Source: UBA11373 sp035291545
Lineage (GTDB): Bacteria > Actinomycetota > Acidimicrobiia > Spongiisociales > UBA11373
DNA: 39,916 nt
NCBI GenBank assembly: GCA_035291545.1
Contig: DATDRW010000080.1
Coordinates: forward strand, 1-39,916
Direction of reading: 5' to 3'
Both the position numbers and the translations under genes were made by a program. This document shows positions 7,718 through 15,901 of this stretch, piece by piece. The stretch's first letter is position 1. Each line of letters starts with the position of its first letter. The notes under the pieces were generated by a model. It saw nothing but the letters and a program-made list of their open reading frames with translations. It searched no databases and was not told the DNA's origin.

Positions 7718-7867
7718 GGAGTAGATGTGGCCGTCCTCGACGCGCATCTTCATCCAGTCGAGGTTGCGACGCCCCTCGTCGGGGGCATACCTCGCCCCCG
7801 GCCAGCCGAGGGTGGCGGCGCCGTCGAAGGGCACGCCGAGGAATGCAAGCGGTTTGGGCACCAGCAC
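7718..7867 (-). pseudogene. N-terminal remnant of an agmatinase/arginase-family gene
   Basis: About 50 codons from GTG 7867 read VLVPKPLAFLGVPFDGAATL, then GWPGARYAPDEGRRNLDWMKM and DGHIYS. This is a very good match to the first beta-strand and loop region of agmatinase/arginase-family enzymes (LGVPFDGA, PGARYAP, the helix after it). Homology stops at residue 50 and the frame then runs into unrelated sequence. All the metal-binding motifs of the family (GGDHS, DxHxD, SxDxDxxDP) are missing, so this is a 5' stump and not a working gene. A heptad array begins 25 bases beyond its start. The rest of the gene is not in the window. Confidence 0.75.
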
Positions 7868-7891
7868 GGCGGCGAGGCTAGTTGGGCCAGG

Positions 7892-8075
7892 CACGAGGCA
7901 CCAGGCACCAGGCACCAGCAAGACACGTCGCCCGTCGCCCGTCGCCCGCAAGATTCGCCATATCGCGGTATCGCTCATTGCTCATCGCTCATTGCCCCGC
8001 ATCGCGCTTCGCCCTTTGCTCTCTTCGCCTCCTCTTGCTAATTGCCAATTGCGGACGTGGCTTCTGGCCGCCGAC
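7892..8075 (+). repeat. heptad repeat array C, 23 units in one register
   Basis: From 7892 to 8052 the sequence divides into 23 successive 7-bp units without a slip: CACGAGG, CACCAGG (x2), CACCAGC, AAGACAC, GTCGCCC (x3), GCAAGAT, TCGCCAT, ATCGCGG, TATCGCT, CATTGCT, CATCGCT, CATTGCC, then looser units (GCGCTTC, GCCCTTT, GCTCTCT, TCGCCTC, CTCTTGC) and TAATTGC, CAATTGC. It ends in GGACG...GGCCGCCGACC, like the ends of arrays A and H. Bases 7945-7999 match array A (1133-1187) in 45 of 55 positions with no gap. It lies between the agmatinase stump and the 3' end of the MarC-like gene. Confidence 0.85.
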
Positions 8076-8079
8076 CTCC

Positions 8080-8625
8080 TCACACGTCGCGGACGCCCTC
8101 GATCATCATCCACACCCCGACCGCGATCAACAGCATCCCGGCGACGGCGCCCAATGCGGCCAGGAGACGCCCCGCCCGCTCTCCCACCCGGGTCCGGGCC
8201 AGCAGGGCGAACCCACCCACACCCGCTGCGGCCGCCGCCACCGTGGTCCCGGCGCCTTCCTGCGAAACCAGGGCCAGCGACAGTGCGATGACCTCCGGGG
8301 ACAGGATGCGCGGAAAGGCGATCGGCCACATTCCCTCCCGCCATCCGGGCAGCGGCGGCTCGTCGAACGGCCGGGGGAAGAACATCGTCCGGGCTCCAGC
8401 GACGATCGCCACGAGCCCTCCGGCGATGAGAAAGGTCTCCGGGGTGATCTGCAGCGCGCTGAGGAGGCCGGGTGCCGACGCGGCCAACACCGCCACCCCG
8501 GCGACACCTGCGCCGACCCCCACCGCCAACGGGAGGGCGGCCACCGGTTCGGGGCGCAGCCCCAACCGGGACCGGAATGGATTGACTGCCACAACCATGG
8601 CCACGACGAGCAGCCCGACGCTCAT
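8080..8625 (-). CDS. MarC-like integral membrane protein
   Basis: A 181-aa, almost wholly hydrophobic protein with about five or six membrane segments. The block LIAGGLVAIVAGARTMF followed by IAFPRILSPEVIALSLALVS resembles the MarC/UPF0056 family, whose members have AGG- and P-rich helices at these places; biological role unknown in that family. An early NPFRS after the first helix also fits. ATG at 8625 overlaps the stop of the upstream gene by 4 bases (ATGA), so the pair is translationally coupled. It could also be another small multi-pass transporter; family assignment is moderate. Confidence 0.65.
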   Translation of the reverse strand: MSVGLLVVAMVVAVNPFRSRLGLRPEPVAALPLAVGVGAGVAGVAVLAASAPGLLSALQITPETFLIAGGLVAIVAGARTMFFPRPFDEPPLPGWREGMWPIAFPRILSPEVIALSLALVSQEGAGTTVAAAAAGVGGFALLARTRVGERAGRLLAALGAVAGMLLIAVGVWMMIEGVRDV

Positions 8626-9785
8626 CCCGCCTCCTCTCCCACCAGCACGGGGATCGCTGCCAGCAGCGACGACAAGACGTGTTGCTGGTCGTCCATCTGG
8701 GTGTAGCCACGGTAGAACCAGGCGCCGGAGATCAGCTCGGGACTCGGCCACGCCGCAGAACTCACCGGTGTCTCCTGACGCCGGGTCATGAACCCGGCGG
8801 TGCAGACGATGCGCTCGTCGACGTTGGGAACGATGTCGGCGAGCGCCGGCTCCGAGATCGCCAGCGTCCGCAGGGCGCCGATTCCTTCAGCGGCGGTGCC
8901 CGCCCCGGCGGGCGGCCCAGGGAACCAACGGAGGGCGAGGTTGATGCCGTTCCCGCGGCGCTGTGCCTCGAACCGCAGCCGCATCCCGAAGTATCCGGCG
9001 AGGTCCCGGGCGTAGTCGAGGCGCAGGCCGGTCCGCAGCCGCGGTGGCAATTCGGCAACCGTGTAAGCCGCCCAGTGATCCGGGAGCCGGGTGAGCCTGC
9101 CCTCCACTCTGTCGCGACGGGTCGCCATGTAGTCGAGGGTGTGTGCCGCCGCCTCACCCCATCCCTCAGCAGGGAACACCCGCTCGAGCAGGGCGAGTGC
9201 CCAGGCGGCCTCTCCCGTCGAGTAGAGGCCGAAGCCGGGGACCGGCGCACCGACGCTCCATGAGTCGAAGATGCTCCCATCTGCCTGTTGCTGCGAGAGG
9301 AGGAACCGGCCGATACCCCGCATCAGGTCGTCATGCACCGGGTCGCCGGTGTCGGCGCGGCGCACCGCGAGACCGGCGAGGAGCAGGGCATTGGCGCCGA
9401 CCGGAACGATCCCGCCCGGCGACCAGGCCACCCAGTCCCCGTGATCGAACAGGTCACGGATGGCGTAGGACACGCCGAGGTCGGCTGCGGCCAACGCCGC
9501 CTCGGAACCGATGGCGGCGTGTGCCTGGTACAGCGACATCACCACGCCGCCGTGGCGCGCCTCGTTGTACGACGGGTTGACCCGGTCCTCACCGCGGTGA
9601 TATCCGTAGGTGAACCGGCCGGACGGATCCTGCCCTGCCACCAGCCATCCGATCGCCGCCTCCGCGGCCACCACCACCTGCTCGGCGGTGACCGGGGGGC
9701 AGACCTCGGCCGGCACTACCGCCACACGGAGCACGGCGGCGCCGACCGTGAGCACACTCAGGTGAATAGCAAGCCGACGGCGCAC
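8622..9785 (-). CDS. secreted alpha/alpha-barrel protein, prenyltransferase/terpenoid-cyclase-like fold
   Basis: A 387-aa protein with an N-terminal signal-like segment (LAIHLSVLTVGAAVLRVAVVPAEV). After it come repeats typical of alpha/alpha toroid proteins: IGWLVAGQDPSGRFTYGY, then AADLGVSYAIRDLF, FLLSQQQADGSIFDSW (a QxxDGSx motif) and STGEAAWALALLERVF. QxxDGSF/W motifs and helix pairs are the mark of the prenyltransferase/squalene-cyclase superfamily, but the catalytic DxDD is not seen, so an enzymatic role is unproven; a glycan-binding or lyase-like role is as likely. It starts at GTG 9785 and overlaps the MarC-like gene, with which it forms an operon. Confidence 0.7.
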   Translation of the reverse strand: MRRRLAIHLSVLTVGAAVLRVAVVPAEVCPPVTAEQVVVAAEAAIGWLVAGQDPSGRFTYGYHRGEDRVNPSYNEARHGGVVMSLYQAHAAIGSEAALAAADLGVSYAIRDLFDHGDWVAWSPGGIVPVGANALLLAGLAVRRADTGDPVHDDLMRGIGRFLLSQQQADGSIFDSWSVGAPVPGFGLYSTGEAAWALALLERVFPAEGWGEAAAHTLDYMATRRDRVEGRLTRLPDHWAAYTVAELPPRLRTGLRLDYARDLAGYFGMRLRFEAQRRGNGINLALRWFPGPPAGAGTAAEGIGALRTLAISEPALADIVPNVDERIVCTAGFMTRRQETPVSSAAWPSPELISGAWFYRGYTQMDDQQHVLSSLLAAIPVLVGEEAG

Positions 9786-9947
9786 TAGTGCCCCGTTCCG
9801 TGACGTTGGTGATGCTCATGGCGAGCCGGCGGCGTCATCCGGCAAGGACGCACGACGAAGGCGCACTCGACCGTGCGTCGAGGAGGAGGACGCCGCCGGG
9901 GGCGTCGGGGGCCGTCGTGAGCGCGCCAAACGTTGCGGGACGGGGCA

Positions 9948-10535
9948 CTAACAGGAGGCGCCCGGCTCCGGAGCGGTCCGGTCGCGGAAGGCCCGGTAGA
10001 ACTGGTCGATCACGGCGTCGTCGACCGTATCGAGGCGCAGCTGCCGGCCCCAGGACGAGAGCACGATCGGGCTGTCCAATCCGGGATAGGGGCTGACGAT
10101 CACCTCGGCACGGCGGGCGTACCCCTCGAGATCCTCGATCGACGCCGGGTCGAGGTCGGGCCGGTAGGTGATCCACACGGCACCGTGTTCCAGAGCGTGC
10201 ACCGCGTTCTCGTTGCGCACCGGTTCGCCGTAGGCGGCACAGGTGAGCCACTGGGAGTCGTGGGAGCCGCCGACCGGGGGATCCTGCTCGTAGACGACCG
10301 TGTCGGGGGTGTGGGCAACGTCGCCGATGGCGAACTCCTCCGTGCCGGCGGGCGGCTCGGCCACCCCCTGGGGGTTGCTGGAGATGTCCCGGGAGATGAA
10401 CCACACCAGCAACCCGAGGGCGGACACGATGACGAGACCGACGGCGTACCCCACCCACCGGGGCGAGGCGGCTCGCGCCGCCGGTGCGGTCGGACGGCGA
10501 TCCTTGGCCCTGCGCACCTTTGGGGTGTTGCCCAC
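9948..10535 (-). CDS. DUF3105 family membrane-anchored protein
   Basis: The 195-aa protein has a basic N-terminus, one membrane segment (YAVGLVIVSALGLLVWFI, about residues 30-48) and an extracellular DUF3105 domain. The domain carries its family blocks: YEQDPPVGGSHDSQW, CAAYGEPVRNENAVHALEHGAVWITY and IVLSSWGRQLRLD. The conserved histidines and the HALEHG motif are all there; the function of the family is unknown. GTG at 10535 is supported by AGGAGG 6 bases upstream. The gene diverges from the P-loop gene at 10583, sharing a 47-bp promoter region. Confidence 0.88.
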   Translation of the reverse strand: MGNTPKVRRAKDRRPTAPAARAASPRWVGYAVGLVIVSALGLLVWFISRDISSNPQGVAEPPAGTEEFAIGDVAHTPDTVVYEQDPPVGGSHDSQWLTCAAYGEPVRNENAVHALEHGAVWITYRPDLDPASIEDLEGYARRAEVIVSPYPGLDSPIVLSSWGRQLRLDTVDDAVIDQFYRAFRDRTAPEPGASC

Positions 10536-10582
10536 GCTGTTCCTCCTGAGTCCCGTGCGGAGTCACAATCTATCGGACCCGC

Positions 10583-11557
10583 ATGGGAACATGCCCCATG
10601 GTCATCGACACACTGCTGCTGCTCGCCCTGCCGGCATCGGGGAAGTCGGAGTTGCGCCGCTACCTCGCCCACCTTCCCACGGAGGTGGCGCGCGACGACT
10701 TCCACCTCGGCACGACGATCCAGGTGGACGACTACCCGTACGTCCATCTCATGCGCCGCATCTCCGGGGAACAGCGTCGCATCGGGACACGGCCTGCATT
10801 CTTCGCCGGCGACGAGGAACCGTTTCGCGATCCACGCGACTGGCTCACCCTGATCCACCTCGTCGCCGAAGACGTCGCCGGCCTCGGGAGCATCGAAGAA
10901 CACCCGACCGCGCCCGAGGCGCTGCTCGATCGCTTCGCTGCGGCGCGGGGCCGCGCCGGGATCCCCGACGCCGTGATCGAGGGCGGCGCCGCCCTGGCCG
11001 CGGCCATCGCCGGCGACGCCGCCGCCCTCGCCGGGGGACTCTCCGTGATCGACCGCGATCGTCTTGGCGGATCGACGATCGTGATCGAGTTCGCCCGCGG
11101 CGGGCCGGACGGGGCGGTGCCACCGCTCTCCGATCCGCTCGGATACCACGCCTCGCTCCCGGCATTGGGATCGCCCATCCTGGAACGGGCGTCGATCCTC
11201 TGGGTGGTGACCGATCCGGCCGAGAGCCGCCGCCGCAACCGGGAGCGCGCTCACCCCGGGCCCGACGGGGCGGCGTCGATCTTGTACCATGGTGTTCCTG
11301 AAGCCGTCATGGCTCACGACTACGGGATGGACGACCTGGCCTGGCTGGTCGAGTCGTCCCCGGTCTCGGGAACCATCGCCGTGGAGGCCGGAGACGAGAC
11401 CTGCCTCCTCCCCATCGCCCGCTTCGACAACCGGGTCGATCACACCTCGTTCCTCAGGGATGAGCCGGAGCGGTGGCCCGCAGATACCCTGGCCCTGCTC
11501 CACCACGACCTGAAGGCCGCCTTCGACACCCTCACCGCTGCGGAGCCGGAGGGGTAG
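10583..11557 (+). CDS. P-loop protein of unknown function, 324 aa
   Basis: Near the N-terminus lies a nucleotide-binding loop (LLLLALPASGKSELRRYL, about residues 10-27), fitting the Walker A pattern GxxxxGK[ST] with A-L-P-A-S-G-K-S. A basic/acidic helix region follows (EVARDDFHLGTTIQVDDYPYVHLM). A later strand, ILWVVTDPAESRRRNRER (about residue 213), resembles the base-reading or lid part of small kinases. There is no signal or membrane segment. The protein could be a kinase-like or ATPase-like enzyme but I recognise no family. ATG at 10598 is an alternative start five codons downstream. Confidence 0.75.
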   Translation: MGTCPMVIDTLLLLALPASGKSELRRYLAHLPTEVARDDFHLGTTIQVDDYPYVHLMRRISGEQRRIGTRPAFFAGDEEPFRDPRDWLTLIHLVAEDVAGLGSIEEHPTAPEALLDRFAAARGRAGIPDAVIEGGAALAAAIAGDAAALAGGLSVIDRDRLGGSTIVIEFARGGPDGAVPPLSDPLGYHASLPALGSPILERASILWVVTDPAESRRRNRERAHPGPDGAASILYHGVPEAVMAHDYGMDDLAWLVESSPVSGTIAVEAGDETCLLPIARFDNRVDHTSFLRDEPERWPADTLALLHHDLKAAFDTLTAAEPEG

Positions 11558-11609
11558 ATTCCCCGGAAGCGGAGTGAGGGGCGCCACCACGGGCACCCTC
11601 GGCTCGAAG

Positions 11610-11640
11610 CACGCCCCCGGGCCAGAGCCCCGGGGGCGTG
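11610..11640 (+). terminator. strong hairpin after the P-loop gene
   Basis: A perfect 12-bp stem, CACGCCCCCGGG / CCCGGGGGCGTG, with a 7-base loop, lies 52 bases after the stop at 11557 and before malic enzyme 1. There is no T-tract, which is common for actinobacterial terminators. It probably separates the two plus-strand genes. Confidence 0.6.
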
Positions 11641-11686
11641 TCTGCAACGGGACGCAAGACGCGGGTGACCGCGGAGGAGGCGGGGT

Positions 11687-13399
11687 ATGGTGGCCGGAAT
11701 GCGATACCAGCCCGTTGCCGACTCCTTGACCGGGCTGCCGTACCTGCCGGTCTCGGAACGGGGACGGGCGCTGCTCGACAACCCGATCCTCAACAAGGGC
11801 ACCAGCTTCACGGACGCCGAGCGTCACTCCCTCGGGCTGACGGGCCTGCTCCCCCGCCACGTCTCCTCGCTCGAAGAGCAAATCAGCCGCACACTCGACC
11901 AGCTGCGGGAAAAGGAGAACGACCTCCAGAAGCACATCTACCTCGCCGGCCTCCACGACCGCAACGAGACACTCTTCTACCGCCTCGTGATCGACAACCT
12001 CGAGGAGACGGTGCCGATCATCTACACGCCGACCGTGGCCGAGGCCTGCCGGCAGTGGAGCCGCATTTTTCGACGCGCCCGCGGCCTGTACATCACCCCC
12101 GACGACCGGGGGGACGTCGCCCGCCTCCTCCGTAACTACGGCACCCCCGAAGTAGCGGTGATCGTGATAACCGACAACGAGCGAATCCTCGGGATCGGCG
12201 ACCAGGGGGCAGGCGGCATGGGCATCCCGGTGGGCAAGCTGGCGCTGTACACGGCGGCGGCAGGGATCCATCCCTCGCTGTGCCTTCCGATCTCACTCGA
12301 CGTCGGCACCGACAACCCCGAGCTGCTCGAAAACCCGATCTACCTCGGGTACCGGGCGCCCCGACTCCGCGGCGAGCCGTACTGGGATCTGGTCGCCGAG
12401 GTGGTCGCCGCGGTGCGCACCGTGTTCCCCGGGGCGCTTCTGCAGTGGGAGGACTTCGGAAACTCCACCTCGTTCCGCAACCTCGAGACCTACCGCGAGG
12501 TGCTGCCCTCCTTCAACGACGACATCCAGGGAACCGCGGCCATGGTGGTCGCCGGCCTGCACGCGGCGATGCGACTGCTCGGGGCCCGCTTGAGCGACCA
12601 GCGGGTCGTCGTCGTCGGAGCGGGTTCGGCGGGCATCGGCATCGTGCGCCACGTGCGGGCCGCCATGGTCCGCGACGGCCTGGACGAGGAGATCGCTCGC
12701 AGCCGGATCCTGGTGACCGACAGCAAGGGGCTCGTCGTCGCCGGGCACGAACACGGCAACGAGTACAAGCGCGAGGTCGCAGCCGATCCCGCCCTGGTGG
12801 CGTCGTGGGGCATCACCGGGGATGTCGTCGACCTGGAGACGGTGGTGGCAGAGCACCGGCCCTCGGTGCTCGTGGGCGTGACCGGACAGCCCGGAACCTT
12901 CACCCCGGGAATGATCGAGGCGATGGCGAACGACCACGAGCGGCCCATCGTGATGCCGCTCTCCAACCCGACCGCGTTCGCCGAGGCGACCCCGGCCGAC
13001 GTCCTGGCGTGGTCGAAGGGCCGGGCGATCGTGGCGACCGGCAGTCCCTCCGAACTGGTCACCGTCGACGGCACCCCGCGGGTGATCGGACAGGCGAACA
13101 ACGTGTTCATCTTCCCCGGGATGGGCCTCGGCACGCTGGTGGCGCGCGCCGCCACGATCACCACCGGGATGTTCCTCGCCGCCGCCGAAGCGCTCGCGTC
13201 GCTGGTCGAGATGGAGATGCTCCGGTCCGGCGGCCTCTACCCCCCGATCACCCGGGTCCGTGAGGTGTCACGGAGTGTGGCGCTGGCCGTGGCCGCCCAG
13301 GCGGCCCGAGAGGGGGTCGCCATGCTGCTGCCCGATCCCGAAGGCTCGGTCGCGGCCGCGATGTGGGACCCGGTGTACGTGCCGTACCGGCCGGCGTAG
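11687..13399 (+). CDS. maeA: malic enzyme 1 (NAD-type, long form)
   Basis: Oxidative decarboxylation of malate to pyruvate in the cytosol. At 570 aa it belongs to the long SfcA/eukaryote-like malic enzymes. Visible motifs: NKGTSF near the N-terminus, ETVPIIYTPTVAEACRQWS with the catalytic tyrosine, GDQGAGGMGIPVGKLALYT with the catalytic lysine, LDVGTDN, the metal site QWEDF and FNDDIQGT, and the Rossmann motif VVVGAGSAGIG. The C-terminal family strand is intact (ALSNPT equivalent MPLSNPTAFAE). A purine-rich GGAGGAGGCGGGG lies just before ATG 11687; ATG 11699 is an alternative. A second paralogue sits at 29766-31475. Confidence 0.94.
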   Translation: MVAGMRYQPVADSLTGLPYLPVSERGRALLDNPILNKGTSFTDAERHSLGLTGLLPRHVSSLEEQISRTLDQLREKENDLQKHIYLAGLHDRNETLFYRLVIDNLEETVPIIYTPTVAEACRQWSRIFRRARGLYITPDDRGDVARLLRNYGTPEVAVIVITDNERILGIGDQGAGGMGIPVGKLALYTAAAGIHPSLCLPISLDVGTDNPELLENPIYLGYRAPRLRGEPYWDLVAEVVAAVRTVFPGALLQWEDFGNSTSFRNLETYREVLPSFNDDIQGTAAMVVAGLHAAMRLLGARLSDQRVVVVGAGSAGIGIVRHVRAAMVRDGLDEEIARSRILVTDSKGLVVAGHEHGNEYKREVAADPALVASWGITGDVVDLETVVAEHRPSVLVGVTGQPGTFTPGMIEAMANDHERPIVMPLSNPTAFAEATPADVLAWSKGRAIVATGSPSELVTVDGTPRVIGQANNVFIFPGMGLGTLVARAATITTGMFLAAAEALASLVEMEMLRSGGLYPPITRVREVSRSVALAVAAQAAREGVAMLLPDPEGSVAAAMWDPVYVPYRPA

Positions 13400-13403
13400 G
13401 AGG

Positions 13404-13477
13404 GCCGGCTACGCCGGCAGACAGCAGACTCTGCAATTCGCAGTCTGCAATCTGCAATCCGTAGGCCGCAGGCCTAC
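13404..13477 (+). repeat. heptad repeat array D between two hairpins
   Basis: Hairpin GCCGGC-TAC-GCCGGC (13404-13418) comes first. About six 7-bp units follow (GACAGCA, GACTCTG, CAATTCG, CAGTCTG, CAATCTG, CAATCCG), then hairpin GTAGGCC-GCA-GGCCTAC (13461-13477). The second hairpin contains the stop codon of the LCP gene on the minus strand. The whole element fills the gap between the convergent malic enzyme 1 and LCP genes, where it could also act as a bidirectional terminator. Confidence 0.8.
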
Positions 13478-15129
13478 GAACCGCACTCGTCTCCGTCGAT
13501 CACCGAGTCGCCGCTGCCGAGCCCGTTCATGACGTTTCGGACCGCGGCCCTGACCCGGTCGGTGTTGAGTACCGGGAGCCCGCGGTAGTTGATCGTGTCG
13601 GCGAGGTGCCCCGGTTGGATCGCCATGGTGGAAATGTCGCTCGTGTCCAGCTCCGCCACCACCTGGATCAGATCGGGGAGGATCAGCACCGGGATGTCGG
13701 TGCGGGCGTAGCGCTGGATGGCGCGGGCGATCCGGTCGAACCGGAGCACGACCGTGGAGGCCTCCACCTGTCCGACCACCTCGCGCACGAAGCAGCGTTG
13801 GCGCCTCGTACGCACCACGTCGCTGCTGCCGGTGCGGTTCCGCACGAAGACGAGGGCGGACCGGCCGTCGAGGGTGTGGCGTCCCGGGGTGATGTGGAGG
13901 ATGAGATCCTCCTCGCCCTCCTTGGCCGGGGACATCCGGATGTTCATCGTCTCCCGGGAGGTGATTCTCACGCCGCCGATGGCGTCGACCAGGTCGACGA
14001 AACCGGCGAAGTCGACCAGCACGTAGTAGTCGATGTGGATGCCGAGGGCCTGCGACACCGTGTCGCGAAGGGCCGCCATCCCGGGCCGCGGATCGTCGGG
14101 GTACACCCCGGTGGCGGTGTAAGTAAACGGGTACAGGGCGTTGATCCGGTCCAGCCAGCAGCACGGATCCCGCTCCTCGGGCAACAAGTCCGTGGCCTTC
14201 GTGTAGCCGCCCAGCTCCGCGTTCTTGGCTGCGGCGAAGATGAGGTCCTGGCGCGCCACGACCCCCGACAAACCCTGCAGCTTGAGCGGGAGCGGAAACC
14301 CGACCAGTTCCCGGGAGATCGTGATGAGAACGCCTTCCCCGGTTTCGACGTCGAGCGAGGCGACGATCATCGTGTCGGTGCGGAGGCCGCCCCGGCCCGG
14401 ACCCGCATCGCCGCCGGCGAGCAGCACGGTGACCCGGTTCAGGTCGATCGGCTCCAGTTGCGGATCGCCCGGGTTGTCAAAGCGAGGCACGACGGAGCCG
14501 TCGGGCGAGCCGGTGAAGACCGGTGGGATCGTGGTCCCGGCGGTCGTGGTGTTCGGTCCCTGGGAACCGGCGGCGCGCTCTCCCTCCGCCTGGGTCCGTT
14601 GCTGCTCGAAGGCGGCAGCGATGTGCCCCTCGGCGGGAAACACGTCCTCGAGCACACCGAGCAGCGACAGGGCCCGCGTCATCACGAAGAGGTGGGGAGC
14701 GACCAGGACCACGGCGAGGACGGCCACCACCCCCGCGCCGAAAAATCGGTTTACCCGGGGACGCTCGCGCACGGCGAGGTCGACGGCGGCCGCGAGGCGG
14801 AAAAGGCCGAACGCGACGTTGCCGAACACGACGGCGCGGACCCAGCGGGGTTGAACGAGCAGTTGCAACAACCCGACGGTGCCCCGGGAGAGCAGCCATA
14901 GGGTGGCAACGGCGATGGCGGCGTCGATGGCGAAGAACACCGCAGCCCGGCGCCTACGGCCGACGATGAGGTGCCCGAGCCCGGGGAGGAACACGGACGC
15001 CACCACACCGAGCACGGCCAGCGCACCCGGGGCGCGCTTGATCACCGCTGCATCCAGTTCTTCATACACCGACAACGCCAAAACCCTCCACGTCCGGCGC
15101 CAAGGTAGCCGGACCACCGTCGTTGCCAA
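13474..15129 (-). CDS. LytR-CpsA-Psr (LCP) family protein
   Basis: LCP enzymes move lipid-linked wall glycopolymers onto peptidoglycan outside the cell. This is a long 551-aa form. Four hydrophobic segments fill residues 35-175 (VVASVFLPGLGHLIV; VFFAIDAAIAVATLWLL; a third near FGNVAFGLFRLA; GVVAVLAVVLVAPHLFV). A linker follows, then the LCP domain from about residue 230: LRTDTMIVASLDVETG, VLITISRELVGFP, DYYVLVDFAGFVDLVDAIGG, PGRHTLDGRSALVFVRNR and RTRRQR. The arginines and aspartate that hold the pyrophosphate lipid are present. Extra multi-pass N-terminal membrane regions are seen in some actinobacterial LCP proteins. The start of the frame near 15129 is weak; a later start near residue 19 is possible. 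Confidence 0.88.
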   Translation of the reverse strand: MATTVVRLPWRRTWRVLALSVYEELDAAVIKRAPGALAVLGVVASVFLPGLGHLIVGRRRRAAVFFAIDAAIAVATLWLLSRGTVGLLQLLVQPRWVRAVVFGNVAFGLFRLAAAVDLAVRERPRVNRFFGAGVVAVLAVVLVAPHLFVMTRALSLLGVLEDVFPAEGHIAAAFEQQRTQAEGERAAGSQGPNTTTAGTTIPPVFTGSPDGSVVPRFDNPGDPQLEPIDLNRVTVLLAGGDAGPGRGGLRTDTMIVASLDVETGEGVLITISRELVGFPLPLKLQGLSGVVARQDLIFAAAKNAELGGYTKATDLLPEERDPCCWLDRINALYPFTYTATGVYPDDPRPGMAALRDTVSQALGIHIDYYVLVDFAGFVDLVDAIGGVRITSRETMNIRMSPAKEGEEDLILHITPGRHTLDGRSALVFVRNRTGSSDVVRTRRQRCFVREVVGQVEASTVVLRFDRIARAIQRYARTDIPVLILPDLIQVVAELDTSDISTMAIQPGHLADTINYRGLPVLNTDRVRAAVRNVMNGLGSGDSVIDGDECGS

Positions 15130-15183
15130 TCTGACGCCGACGCACCGGTTCCCGGTTCCGCACCGCGGGCTCGCCCCGGGAGG

Positions 15184-15892
15184 GTGAGAACCCTGGAAGA
15201 ATGGCGGGACGTGACCGACGCGCCTCCGCCATCAGCACTTTCTCGAGCGAACCTGCCCTATTGGGTGGCGATCCTGCTCGCCGGTTCGCTGCTCGTCTGG
15301 TTCTTGATGACCCAGGATCCGTTCGCCACCGGAGCGGGCGCGGACGAGTCGACCACGACGACGGCCACCACGATCGCCACCGACGGCTCGACGACCACCT
15401 CCACGACGACGGACGCGAGCGGAACGCGTGGCGGTTCGCGATCGGCGCTGTGGAGAACATGATCCACCTCGGCGACGTCGGCCGGAGCAACTGGGAGGAG
15501 ATCGACGCGGCCCCGCTCGAGTCGGTCGGGTACAACTTCGGCCGGCCGCAACTCGAAGCGCGTTCGTGCTGGTTTCCGCCCACGGGGTACCAGACGGCGG
15601 GAATGACGATGCCGGTCGTCCAGTACGGCCGGGACGAGGGATGCTCGGTCACCGGCGGCGACGTGTACCGGCGAACCCAGATCCGGGAGCTGATAGGGCA
15701 CTACTTTTTTGCCGACTGGTGCACCGGATCGATCCGGTCGTTCCGCCTCGAAAACGGGACCGCAGGCGAAGTCAAGGAGTGGACCGAACTCGGCAAGTCG
15801 GCCGGGTGTCGTCGTTCGGGCTCGATGCCCATGGCGAGCAGCTCGTGGTGAGGACCAACGGAGTGCTGGCCCGATTCGTGCCGGTGCACTAG
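15184..15892 (+). pseudogene. degraded PQQ-dependent sugar dehydrogenase (internal deletion, two frameshifts)
   Basis: The first frame (15184-15462) gives a membrane anchor (YWVAILLAGSLLVWFLM) and a threonine-rich linker. At about 15415 the reading must shift into the frame containing ERNAWRFAIGAVEN, then LGDVGRSNWEEIDAAP, YGRDEGCSVTGGDVYR and LIGHYFFADWCTGSIRS. These are the last third of a soluble-aldose/sorbosone dehydrogenase beta-propeller. A second shift near 15805 is needed to reach the final strand (VSSFGLDAHGEQLVVRTNGVL), ending at 15892. Roughly 200 residues of the propeller, including the catalytic histidine region, are missing between linker and tail. A working enzyme is not possible. 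The next gene starts 9 bases later. Confidence 0.8.
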
Positions 15893-15901
15893 AGGTTGCA
15901 G

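Noticed and set aside
1081..8052. Heptad arrays as CRISPR arrays
   Set aside because: Units of 7 bp with no constant repeat and no spacers of 30-40 bp; no cas genes.
15140..15183. A ninth heptad array upstream of the LCP gene
   Set aside because: Only two clear units (CCGGTTC-like); too short to tell from chance.
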